The position numbers and the translations under genes were made by a program. This document shows, in pieces, positions 1 to 6,910 of a stretch of 64,000 nucleotides of DNA (its first letter is position 1; each line of letters opens with the position of its first letter). Where the stretch lies: positions 1 to 64,000 of the forward strand of contig NZ_JAUOPN010000001.1 of NCBI RefSeq assembly GCF_030547005.1, read 5' to 3'. The notes under the pieces were generated by a model. The model was not told the origin of the DNA, ran no database searches, and saw nothing but the letters and a program-made list of their open reading frames with translations. The stretch is from Maribacter sp. 1_MG-2023 (GTDB lineage Bacteria > Bacteroidota > Bacteroidia > Flavobacteriales > Flavobacteriaceae).

Positions 1-76
1 GTATACGAGACCCGTATGTACGGTGGTGTGAGAGGCGCACTCCGTTCCTAATTAGGGGCGGAGCCGTCTACTCGAT
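1..76 (+). mobile_element. 3' end of a group II intron (domains V and VI)
   Basis: The first bases match the distal part of domain V (a short hairpin, then TGTACGGTGGTG) followed by GTGAGAGG. Domain VI follows: a CTCCG/CGGAG stem and the 3' end CCGTCTACTCGAT with the usual bulged branch-point A. The 5' part and any reverse transcriptase lie outside the window. The intron runs on the + strand, opposite to the cassette genes. It stops exactly at the GTT core of a recombination site, whose remainder (TTGTACGC, 76-83) is the matched arm of the cupin cassette. Group IIC introns that target integron attC sites behave this way. Class cannot be assigned from this fragment. Confidence 0.8.
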
Positions 77-122
77 TGTACGCTGGCTATTTTCTCCTAT
101 TCTCTTGATTAGTTTTAGAAGG

Positions 123-608
123 TTAATTGTTTTTTAGTTTTTCGGCTACTTCATCATAGTATTCTTGTGTTATTACTTCAGACCAAGTAGTTGGTTGTCC
201 ACCGCCATATAAAGCTAAATAAGTTACATCATTAAACTTGGTTGAAGAATGCCAATGTTCTGTATCTTTCTCACATTTGATTACATCTCCTGTTTTCAGA
301 ATCACAGGTTCTTTTCCCCTTTCCTGATAATATGCTTCTCCATCAACAATAATTAAAACTTGTGCAGAACCGTGTTTGTGCCAATCCAAGGTTGAGTTCG
401 CTTTAAAGGTTGCTTTTGTGATATTATAACCTAATTCAGTATCATCGTGAATAATTCCATTCAGCCAAGCTTCTCCAATGTAATGAGTATTTGGTGCTTT
501 GGCTCCTTCTGTCAGATACGAAGAAACTTCATATTCAGAGTCTTGGGAAAATGCAGATAGTGAGGCTAAAAAAAATAGGATTGAAATTGAAATTCTCATT
601 TTATACAT
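123..608 (-). CDS. Secreted cupin-domain protein (cassette 1)
   Basis: 161 residues with an N-terminal signal peptide (about 1-22, ending AFSQ), so it should be exported. A single cupin barrel covers roughly residues 60-135. Likely metal ligands are H77 and H79 in the first motif and H118 and H120 in the second. Small cupins bind a metal and either catalyse oxidation or isomerisation or bind a ligand; the substrate cannot be read here. The start may be the ATG at 608 or the one at 599. The cassette is bounded by TTGTACGC (76-83) and GCGTACAAC (642-650). Domain sure, role unknown. Confidence 0.85.
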   Translation of the reverse strand: MYKMRISISILFFLASLSAFSQDSEYEVSSYLTEGAKAPNTHYIGEAWLNGIIHDDTELGYNITKATFKANSTLDWHKHGSAQVLIIVDGEAYYQERGKEPVILKTGDVIKCEKDTEHWHSSTKFNDVTYLALYGGGQPTTWSEVITQEYYDEVAEKLKNN

Positions 609-647
609 TTTTAATTAGTTGATGTTTCGTCTTCATTGCTTGCGTAC

Positions 648-839
648 AACGGTGCGGCTATGGCAAGTAGGGCAGGCAAGGAAACTTTTCGTTTCCGTCT
701 GGTCTGCGAGCCAAAGCTTTTTGTTTTGTAATTATTTTTTCTTTTTTAATTGCCAAATCCAAAAGATTTGGCGGACTTTGCAAACACGCCCAAGCCTTTA
801 AATTCAGCACTTATCGCCCTATTTGCTATAGCCATTGTT
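648..839. repeat. attC-like element 1 (between cassettes 1 and 2)
   Basis: A 192 bp non-coding element from AAC (648-650) to GTT (837-839). The left arm TATGGCAAGTAGGGC pairs with the right arm; the reverse complement of the right arm reads TATAGCAAATAGGGC, so both differences are G opposite T on the + strand. Internal hairpins are GGAAAC/GTTTCC (680-685, 691-696) and GCCAAATC/GATTTGGC (752-759, 765-772). Outer cores are GCGTACAAC, belonging to cassette 1, and GTTCTACGC, belonging to cassette 2. Confidence 0.85.
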
Positions 840-1355
840 CTACGCAGTTTTTTCATTCGTCATTGGGAATTCCGTAATTTTTCCGTCAATAAACATACGC
901 AATTCTTGGTCTGAATGTACCAAGTTAATTTTGATTCCCTTATCATTCAGAAATTTTAGCACGGGTCCAAATTCAAATGAGTTCTCTGCAATTGGAATCT
1001 TTATTTTTTCTTTTCCCTCAACCTCTAAATAAATTGCGCTGTCTTGTCGATAGCCTCCAACATTATATTTTACATTTTTTATTTGTCCAAATTCCAGTAT
1101 TTGAGATTCGTTTCTGCTGTTAAGATTCTTTTTTGTCAATTCCATTTGCTTTTCCGTAATCCGAAGTCCATTTGTGTAGTAATTACGAATTGTCCCGCCA
1201 ACAATAGCTACCAGAAAAATTCCTCCCATAAAGAGCTGGATTTGCCAAGAGTCCGACATAAAAATGAAAAAAAATCCGATAAGTCCCATAATCAGGATTC
1301 CAGTCGGATTGAAAATTTTTGTTTTGGTCTGATATATTATTTTATCCTTTTCCAA
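840..1355 (-). CDS. Small membrane protein (cassette 2)
   Basis: 171 residues. Two hydrophobic segments (about 18-35 and 40-57) precede a soluble domain of about 110 residues that looks mostly beta-stranded, a layout seen in small proteins with a PH-like domain behind a membrane hairpin. No family is recognised with confidence. The start is TTG (1353-1355), only 23 bases from the cassette core. The stop codon TAG lies inside the distal core GCGTAGAAC on the coding strand, so gene end and recombination core overlap. Function unknown. Confidence 0.75.
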   Translation of the reverse strand: MEKDKIIYQTKTKIFNPTGILIMGLIGFFFIFMSDSWQIQLFMGGIFLVAIVGGTIRNYYTNGLRITEKQMELTKKNLNSRNESQILEFGQIKNVKYNVGGYRQDSAIYLEVEGKEKIKIPIAENSFEFGPVLKFLNDKGIKINLVHSDQELRMFIDGKITEFPMTNEKTA

Positions 1356-1383
1356 GTGGTTTTGGTTGTTTCAAATTGCGTAG

Positions 1384-1574
1384 AACGTCTCAGTATATGA
1401 AAAGTAGCGCTGAAAATAAGCGATAATTTTCGGATTATACACAAGCCGAATTTTTAAATTTTACTAATTATTTTATTTTTGGGAATTTGTCAAATTTAAA
1501 AATTTGGCGACTTTCCAAAAATGCCCAAGCCTTCGATTTAGCAACGACTTGCGCTATTTTTTATATACACTGTT
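1384..1574. repeat. attC-like element 2 (between cassettes 2 and 3)
   Basis: A 191 bp non-coding element from AAC (1384-1386) to GTT (1572-1574). The left arm TATATGAAAAGTAGCGC matches the reverse complement of the right arm (TATATAAAAAATAGCGC) except for two G/A differences, which are G.T wobbles on the + strand. An internal hairpin CAAATTT/AAATTTG lies at 1491-1506. The outer cores are GCGTAGAAC (cassette 2) and GTTAGGCAC (cassette 3). Confidence 0.85.
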
Positions 1575-1584
1575 AGGCACAGTA

Positions 1585-2112
1585 CTATTCCGCAACTCCT
1601 TTTTTCAGAAGTATATAAACTCTATTCAAAATCATTGTCAAAGTCAATAGGAATAATATCATAAGAAAATAATTCAGTCCGTTTATTACTTTTTCCAATA
1701 TTCCCAAATATTCAAATTCAGGAATATCAATTGTGGTTAACAGTAGTGATAAAACAATGAAAATAGATAGAACTATACAAAATGAAATATTTATATGTAT
1801 TTCATTTATAAATCTCTTTTTTAGATTGTTATCTTCTGATTCAGCATCTTTTTTTATATTTTCCATTTGGCTATAAATTATAGCTAAAAGATTAAATAAA
1901 AAGCCTCCAAATATTGAAATTGCTGCGATTAAATTACCTAGTTGTTCCTCAAATGAATACCCTTTCCAAACAAGTAATGTCGACACGATGATTGGGAAAA
2001 TAAAAAACAATAAAAAATCTTTCCAATAAATTCTATTAGAACTTTGGTTAAGACTTCTCATAGTACCTAAATGGTCTTTTATGATTTTGAGTATGTTAAT
2101 TCTATTTAGCAT
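1585..2112 (-). CDS. Four-helix membrane protein, second gene of cassette 3
   Basis: 175 residues with four predicted membrane segments (about 31-50, 61-80, 107-127, 146-165). A charged stretch of about 25 residues (82-106) separates the second and third. The start codon lies 2 bases after the stop of the 313-residue gene at 2115-3056, so the two are almost certainly co-translated and share one cassette. A soluble protein plus a small multi-helix membrane protein is a common plan for two-component phage defence systems with a membrane-acting effector. That role is inference; I do not recognise the family. Confidence 0.75.
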   Translation of the reverse strand: MLNRINILKIIKDHLGTMRSLNQSSNRIYWKDFLLFFIFPIIVSTLLVWKGYSFEEQLGNLIAAISIFGGFLFNLLAIIYSQMENIKKDAESEDNNLKKRFINEIHINISFCIVLSIFIVLSLLLTTIDIPEFEYLGILEKVINGLNYFLMILFLLTLTMILNRVYILLKKGVAE

Positions 2113-2114
2113 AG

Positions 2115-3056
2115 TTACATTCTCAATTGAATTATATCAACAATTAATTCTTCACTTATCCTTATTAGAGATTCTCTTGTTGGTTGACCTTGTTCACTTA
2201 ATTCGACATCAGCAGTTACATCAATATCTGGCTGAATTTTATTCTTATGCTTTACGTAAAAAGTTTTTCTTTTACCATTTAGTTCAAGTTCAAATTCTAC
2301 TTCATCAAAATCTTCATCAATTCCATCAATCTCAATTCTTTCCCTATCCGGATTTGTAAACAAATCATTTACGAAATTTTTATAGTTTTGAGGTAAACTA
2401 GTAGGCGAAAGCATTGATGTTTTGAGAGTGCCAGGTATTTGGTCTTCACGCATATCATTACTATAATATTCTTCAATAGAATTTGGTATTCTTCTTTTTA
2501 TAAAATCTACCTTTTTTAGATTTCCGTGAGTTATCATAGTTCTATAAACTCTACCGTGAACTACATTATTTATAAAGACGGTATAATTTTGATAGCCTTG
2601 TCCTTTAACGTAACGATTTAGAGTTTGCTTTAAAATTGTTTTTATTCCAAATTTTGCTTTTCTCTGTAAAATCAAAGCTCCGTTGTCTCTTTCTGTTGGT
2701 ATTTTAAGATAGAAAAAAATGTTGCGGAATGCAGCGTGATTCCTTTGTACTTCTACAATAGTTTCTCTTGATTCAACATCTTTAATGTCATATTGTTCTC
2801 CGCTTATTCCAGTTGAGAAAAACCCGTGAATACTCCGATTTTCAATATTCACATTTGGTGGTGCGTCTAAAGTCAAATGAATTGCAGTAGTTTCTCTAGC
2901 ATCAGTAGTAGCTAAAATTGTTTCAAAAATAGAATTAAGATAATTTTCCATTATTCTTAAGAAATCGTTTTCTCCGTTAAAACGACTTAAAATTTGGTCG
3001 TTTTTCTGTCTATCTCTTATCTTAAGAATATATGTTGAAAGTAAAATTCTATCCAT
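2115..3056 (-). CDS. Unknown soluble protein, first gene of cassette 3
   Basis: 313 residues, no signal peptide or membrane segment. The N-terminal half (about 1-120) is mixed alpha/beta with a long insertion-like stretch. A basic region follows around 130-200, then an acidic patch near 240-260 (many D and E) and a C-terminal beta-rich part. I do not recognise a domain with confidence. It starts 18 bases after the cassette core GTGCCTAAC (3074-3082) and is followed directly by the membrane-protein gene at 1585-2112. Being the only pair in one cassette suggests a two-protein module, possibly anti-phage; this is unproven. Confidence 0.75.
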   Translation of the reverse strand: MDRILLSTYILKIRDRQKNDQILSRFNGENDFLRIMENYLNSIFETILATTDARETTAIHLTLDAPPNVNIENRSIHGFFSTGISGEQYDIKDVESRETIVEVQRNHAAFRNIFFYLKIPTERDNGALILQRKAKFGIKTILKQTLNRYVKGQGYQNYTVFINNVVHGRVYRTMITHGNLKKVDFIKRRIPNSIEEYYSNDMREDQIPGTLKTSMLSPTSLPQNYKNFVNDLFTNPDRERIEIDGIDEDFDEVEFELELNGKRKTFYVKHKNKIQPDIDVTADVELSEQGQPTRESLIRISEELIVDIIQLRM

Positions 3057-3079
3057 AATGTTTTTCTCGTATTGTGCCT

Positions 3080-3202
3080 AACGTGTTGTGTATGAGTAGT
3101 AGCGGATTTCTATTCACGAACCTTTCGGTTTTGCACCGACCTTTGTTTTATGTTCATACTTTCGTTTTATCACTTAATCCGCTATTACTTATACACCTTG
3201 TT
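3080..3202. repeat. attC-like element 3 (between cassettes 3 and 4)
   Basis: A 123 bp element, the short size class, from AAC (3080-3082) to GTT (3200-3202). The left arm TATGAGTAGTAGCGGATT pairs with the right arm, whose reverse complement reads TATAAGTAATAGCGGATT. The only two differences are again G opposite T on the + strand. A small hairpin AACC/GGTT lies at 3119-3130. Outer cores are GTGCCTAAC (cassette 3) and GTTAGCCTTA (cassette 4). Confidence 0.87.
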
Positions 3203-3206
3203 AGCC

Positions 3207-4025
3207 TTAGTATTTATTACTATTGAAAATTTCTTTTACTCGGTCAATATTATGGCAAGCTTTTCCAAATCTATAGTCATCATCCTTATTATATGTATCA
3301 ATTGTTTCTTGTCCAATGACCAGGTCACTCTCTAACACATAGCCTCTTTTTAAATAATTTTTGCAAAATTCTGTAACATCAATCTTGTCTTTTTTCACCC
3401 CATCTATTCCTTCATTAACTATATCATTATGATTTTTAAAGTATTCATTTTTAATAATCCACTCAAGACTTTTCAAAGCCTCTTTTCTTATTTGTTCATT
3501 AATTGAAATCCTTTTTTCAAAACTTTCATAAATTGAAAACAGTGGAAACACTGGAGTTTCGATACTAAAGCTCATTGAATGGACGTTGCTTTTATCTTTA
3601 CTATTTACAGAGAAGCTTATATCTTTTTCTTTATCTATCAAAATCGTTTTGTAAAGTCTATCCCACTTACTATTGTAATCGAATTTGCCAAAGCGCTTTT
3701 CTAAGTCTTCTAGAGATATTTGGGAATTTAACTCATAGGGCAAATCAATATTTTTCTTGTTATAAATAATAGCATATGAAAGCAATGGTACATACATTCC
3801 TTTTCTCTTGTTAGTGTCAGGAACAGGTGGGTATTTTGGATTCCAAATATTAAGGGCGAAATTTAATTCTACGCTCATTTTTCTTTGTACTACAAAGAAA
3901 CTATCGTCTCCAGATTGTGAGGAAATACTATCTCGCTTAGGATATTTTAAACCATACTTTTCAAAAAAAATCTTTGTATTTTCGCTTTGTATTGGCTTTC
4001 CTAAAATTTTACTAAGTTCAATCAT
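3207..4025 (-). CDS. Hypothetical soluble protein (cassette 4)
   Basis: 272 residues, no signal peptide or membrane segment. The opening (a 'LGKP' motif near residue 9, then 'KYGLKYPKR') and the repeat of a similar 'LEKRFGKFD' motif near residue 110 resemble small proteins found near polymorphic toxins as possible immunity proteins. This resemblance is from memory and weak. The start ATG lies 18 bases inside the cassette core AAGGCTAAC (4043-4051). The gene ends next to the distal core GTTAGCCTTA (3200-3209), leaving almost no other non-coding sequence in the cassette. Function unknown. Confidence 0.7.
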   Translation of the reverse strand: MIELSKILGKPIQSENTKIFFEKYGLKYPKRDSISSQSGDDSFFVVQRKMSVELNFALNIWNPKYPPVPDTNKRKGMYVPLLSYAIIYNKKNIDLPYELNSQISLEDLEKRFGKFDYNSKWDRLYKTILIDKEKDISFSVNSKDKSNVHSMSFSIETPVFPLFSIYESFEKRISINEQIRKEALKSLEWIIKNEYFKNHNDIVNEGIDGVKKDKIDVTEFCKNYLKRGYVLESDLVIGQETIDTYNKDDDYRFGKACHNIDRVKEIFNSNKY

Positions 4026-4048
4026 ATTCTTTGTTCTTTATTAAGGCT

Positions 4049-4171
4049 AACGGTCTCGGCTATGAGTAGTTGCGTGGTTTAGTACTTAACTTTGCAAGTA
4101 CACACCAAACTGAAAATCCTCGCGGATTTTCAGAAGTAGGCGAGAACAAGCAATTACTTATAGCCATTGTT
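4049..4171. repeat. attC-like element 4 (between cassettes 4 and 5)
   Basis: A 123 bp element from AAC (4049-4051) to GTT (4169-4171). The left arm TATGAGTAGTTGC pairs with the right arm (reverse complement TATAAGTAATTGC), with the same two G.T positions as the other elements. Two perfect internal hairpins are GTACTT/AAGTAC (4082-4087, 4096-4101) and CTGAAAATCC/GGATTTTCAG (4110-4119, 4124-4133). Outer cores are AAGGCTAAC (cassette 4) and GTTGTAGGTA (cassette 5). Confidence 0.87.
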
Positions 4172-4182
4172 GTAGGTAGTTT

Positions 4183-4671
4183 TTATTTATTCAAATTTTT
4201 ATACATTATATACGTGTCAACTAAACCTAATTCAGAGTGTTTAAATCCTTTCGGTGTAGTTCCAATTATTTCAAATCCGTATTTTCTCCATAATTCAACT
4301 GCTCCTTTATTCGTACTAACCACAATATTGAATTGAATTCCCTCAAAATTATTTTCTCTCGCTATTTTGAGAGAATGCTCACAAAGTTTTTTTCCAATTC
4401 CCTTTCCTTGTGAATTTGGGTTTACCATATAACTACAATTCGCAATGTGACTTCCTAAATCAATTTGATTCGGTTTAATGATATACGTTCCGAGTATTTC
4501 TCCATTTTCTTCAATCACATAAGTTTTCATATAATCTGCAAACCAATGTTTTTTTAAGTCCGATTTTGGTGTATTCGGATTAAACACATAAGTGTCTCCT
4601 GTTTCAATCACTTTTGAGAATATTTCCCAAACTTTATTATAGTCAGCCTCTGTTGCTTTTCTGATATTCAA
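4183..4671 (-). CDS. GNAT family N-acetyltransferase (cassette 5)
   Basis: 162 residues covering a whole GNAT fold. The acetyl-CoA pyrophosphate-binding motif is Q88-G-K-G-I-G93 after a beta-strand at about 78-84. The later motif around N121-K-G and W128-R-K-Y-G-F is typical of the family. Enzymes of this type transfer acetyl from acetyl-CoA to an amine, for example an amino acid, protein N-terminus or antibiotic; the acceptor is unknown. It starts at TTG (4669-4671), 19 bases from the core ACCTACAAC. Acetyltransferases are classic integron cargo. Confidence 0.9.
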   Translation of the reverse strand: MNIRKATEADYNKVWEIFSKVIETGDTYVFNPNTPKSDLKKHWFADYMKTYVIEENGEILGTYIIKPNQIDLGSHIANCSYMVNPNSQGKGIGKKLCEHSLKIARENNFEGIQFNIVVSTNKGAVELWRKYGFEIIGTTPKGFKHSELGLVDTYIMYKNLNK

Positions 4672-4695
4672 TTAATGTCGTTTTAAATTACCTAC

Positions 4696-4884
4696 AACGT
4701 CTCGGCTAAGCGTAGTGCGGTAATTAGTAAACTTTTCGTTTCCGTCTGCGCACGAAGCTAAAGCTTTTGGTTTAGTTTTATTTTTTTATTGTCCAAAGCT
4801 AAATCCCAAAGATTTAGCGACATTATAAATATACACAGACCTTTCGGTCTAGCCCAAAAGTCCGCATTACGTTTAGGCATTGTT
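4696..4884. repeat. attC-like element 5 (between cassettes 5 and 6)
   Basis: A 189 bp element from AAC (4696-4698) to GTT (4882-4884). The left arm TAAGCGTAGTGCGG pairs with the right arm (reverse complement TAAACGTAATGCGG); both differences are G.T on the + strand. Internal hairpins are GCTAAATC/GATTTAGC (4798-4805, 4811-4818) and AGACC/GGTCT (4837-4841, 4846-4850). It is very similar along its whole length to element 6. CAAAGCTA at 4794-4801 reads TAGCTTTG on the gene strand, a possible Bacteroidota -7 box. Confidence 0.87.
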
Positions 4885-5000
4885 ACCCAACGTTTTTTCC
4901 GTCCGAGTTAGTTTTTTTGTCAGATTGGCAAGTCCATCAACACAACAGTTGCGTCTGAGTGAAGTCCATCTACGTTCTGATTGCGTGCGAATTGAATGGT

Positions 5001-5561
5001 TTAATAAAATTTGTAGCCAACCCTTAGCAAAATATTGTAAACAGGTCTAATGATTGCACCTGCCTGCTTTGTACTTGCAGGAATACCAATACCTACACCA
5101 CCGCCAAGTTCATAATTAAAATTCCAGTTTATATTTCGTTTTATGCCCCAAGTGGGTATCACAAAAATATCATCTCCAATTCTGGTATTTTCTTTTTGAG
5201 ATAATGAAAACCAATTAGGATACCATTTCATGCTTAAGGAAAAGAAATTTCCACTATTATGATATATGTCTTTATTGTTTGATTGTCTTTTGGGAAGATT
5301 ATAAAAATATCGAGGTTCAACCGAAATTACGGGAAGGAAAACAGGGAATTCTCCACCACTAATTTCTTTAGTTGTTATTGACCCATCTAGACCTATTTCG
5401 GAGTGTAAGGTCCAATGATTTGCTAATCGTAATTCATTGTTTGCCCAAAAACCTAAAACCCCAGTTTGAATATTGAAAATGGATTTTTCGACTTCTTGAG
5501 AATAAGTACAGTTTAAAAAAAGTATAAGAGAGATTAATAGTAATTTATATTGTAGTTTCAT
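5001..5561 (-). CDS. Secreted or outer-membrane protein (cassette 6)
   Basis: 186 residues with a signal peptide (about 1-22, ending TYSQ). The mature part alternates polar and hydrophobic residues, is rich in W, Y, F, N and G, and ends in an aromatic residue (VGYKFY). This is the pattern of a small outer-membrane beta-barrel, probably eight strands. No family name can be given. This cassette has a longer leader than most (82 bases from core to ATG) and over 100 bases after the stop before the distal core GTTACCCAAC (4882-4891). Confidence 0.75.
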   Translation of the reverse strand: MKLQYKLLLISLILFLNCTYSQEVEKSIFNIQTGVLGFWANNELRLANHWTLHSEIGLDGSITTKEISGGEFPVFLPVISVEPRYFYNLPKRQSNNKDIYHNSGNFFSLSMKWYPNWFSLSQKENTRIGDDIFVIPTWGIKRNINWNFNYELGGGVGIGIPASTKQAGAIIRPVYNILLRVGYKFY

Positions 5562-5648
5562 TAGGCGTGTTCTTCAAATTTAGAACGGAAGAATTGTAAG
5601 TTTCTTATTACAGACTTGCCTAATTTTTATTTTTTCAAAATGTTGGGT

Positions 5649-5835
5649 AACGGTTAAGCTAAGCGTAGTGCGGAGGCAAGGAAACTTTTCGTTTCCGTCA
5701 GCGCACGAAGCTAAAGCTTATTGTTTAGTTTTATTTTTTTTGTTCAAAGCTAAATCCATAAGATTTAGCGACTTTATAAATATACACAGACCATTGGTTT
5801 TAGCCCTAAAGTCCGCATTACGTTTAGGTTTTGTT
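5649..5835. repeat. attC-like element 6 (between cassettes 6 and 7)
   Basis: A 187 bp element from AAC (5649-5651) to GTT (5833-5835). The left arm TAAGCGTAGTGCGGAG pairs with the right arm, with the two conserved G.T positions. Internal hairpins are GGAAAC/GTTTCC near 5681-5697 and GCTAAATC/GATTTAGC (5749-5756, 5762-5769). It is close to element 5 throughout and shares the GGAAAC hairpin with element 1. Outer cores are TTGGGTAAC (cassette 6) and GTTGTGCTCA (cassette 7). Confidence 0.87.
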
Positions 5836-5921
5836 GTGCTCAGTTACGATACATAAGAGTAAGCACGTTATACCTCCGTTTAAGTTTCATTCCATCCGAG
5901 TAAAGTCCATCCGTAATACCT

Positions 5922-6680
5922 TTAGAAAATTCCGCTTTCTGCTAGATAACCAATCAAGCTCATGAATACTCCTATAAAAATGAAATATAACAGATATGCT
6001 AAAAGCGAAAGAAATATTTTCGTAACAAATTTTTTGGATTGAAAAAATTGAATGAAAGTCAAAAATGTAAATAGGATGGAAAGAATAAATGGCAAGCCTT
6101 GTAAAAAGTAGCTGTCACTATTAAATGCAAAGTATAAAAAAGTAAAAATTATATAAATTACTATTTGTTGACCTGTAATATAAAAGTTGAGTATTAAATG
6201 TTCGAAATAATTATACTTAGCTTTTTTAAAAGACAAGTAAGATGCTAAGGAAAAAATTGGCAACAGAAGCAAAGTGGAATATGCATAGTTATTTGCCAAC
6301 CAGTTAAGAATTTTAATTGATGTCGATAATTTTTGATTTCTAGTATTAAGAGCATCTGATGCGCCATTAATAGCACTTCCTAGAAAGGTTTTTGTTTCGG
6401 TAAAATAAGTTAACAATACATAAATTGTTGATACTAAAAGAACGAATGCTAAAGGTTTAAAATGTTGTTTTCGTTTCCCCTCTAAAAATTCTCTTATGCT
6501 ATGTCCAGGTCTTATGAAAAGCTCCTTAATTGTAAATAGTATACCGCGATTCACTTGTAAAACGCTGTTCGAAATCTCGTCAGCTAGATAAGTGAAATTT
6601 ATTTTTTGAACATTTGAATTTTGACCACAATGATTGCAAAAATTCCCCTCAAAGTTTTGTTTGCAATTTTTACATGTCAT
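5922..6680 (-). CDS. DUF3667 zinc-ribbon membrane protein (cassette 7)
   Basis: 252 residues. The N-terminus is a four-cysteine zinc ribbon (C3, C6, C15, C18). The segment with FTIKELFIRPGHSIREFLEGKR (about residues 47-68) is typical of DUF3667 proteins, which are frequent in Bacteroidota and of unknown function. About five membrane segments follow (near 75-92, 132-150, 165-185, 195-212, 220-245). The ATG lies 24 bases from the core GAGCACAAC (6704-6712). The matched cassette ends extend to 14 of 15 bases here. Confidence 0.85.
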   Translation of the reverse strand: MTCKNCKQNFEGNFCNHCGQNSNVQKINFTYLADEISNSVLQVNRGILFTIKELFIRPGHSIREFLEGKRKQHFKPLAFVLLVSTIYVLLTYFTETKTFLGSAINGASDALNTRNQKLSTSIKILNWLANNYAYSTLLLLPIFSLASYLSFKKAKYNYFEHLILNFYITGQQIVIYIIFTFLYFAFNSDSYFLQGLPFILSILFTFLTFIQFFQSKKFVTKIFLSLLAYLLYFIFIGVFMSLIGYLAESGIF

Positions 6681-6709
6681 TTATTATAATTTATAGAGTA
6701 ATTGAGCAC

Positions 6710-6898
6710 AACGGTTTTGTATAAGATTAGTGTGGGAGGTAGACAATGATTTTATTGTCAGCCGAGCCACAAGCTTATACTTATTTTATGTTTTTTCTTT
6801 GTCGATTTAAAAATACTCAAATAAGTATAAGCGACACAATAAAAAAAGACAAACCTTTGGAGGAAAAATAAAATCCCACATTAAACTTATGCGGTGTT
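6710..6898. repeat. attC-like element 7 (between cassettes 7 and 8)
   Basis: A 189 bp element from AAC (6710-6712) to GTT (6896-6898). The left arm TATAAGATTAGTGTGGGA pairs with the right arm (reverse complement ATAAGTTTAATGTGGGA), with one G.T wobble and one mismatch, so its arm differs slightly from the other six. A perfect 14 bp internal hairpin joins 6773-6786 and 6819-6832. Outer cores are GAGCACAAC (cassette 7) and GTTAGCAGC (cassette 8). Confidence 0.85.
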
Positions 6899-6910
6899 AG
6901 CAGCTGTTTT

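Noticed and set aside
619..801. Reading frame on the + strand inside element 1, and similar ones at 4070-4336 and 5668-5856
   Set aside because: They fall within the non-coding repeat elements, are biased by hairpin sequence and differ between elements.
1585..3056. Naming the two-gene cassette Kiwa
   Set aside because: Only sizes and a four-helix membrane protein agree; no family motif was recognised.
4089..4096. TAACTTTG in element 4 as a + strand promoter
   Set aside because: It points against all cassette genes, lacks a -33 box and lies within a hairpin.
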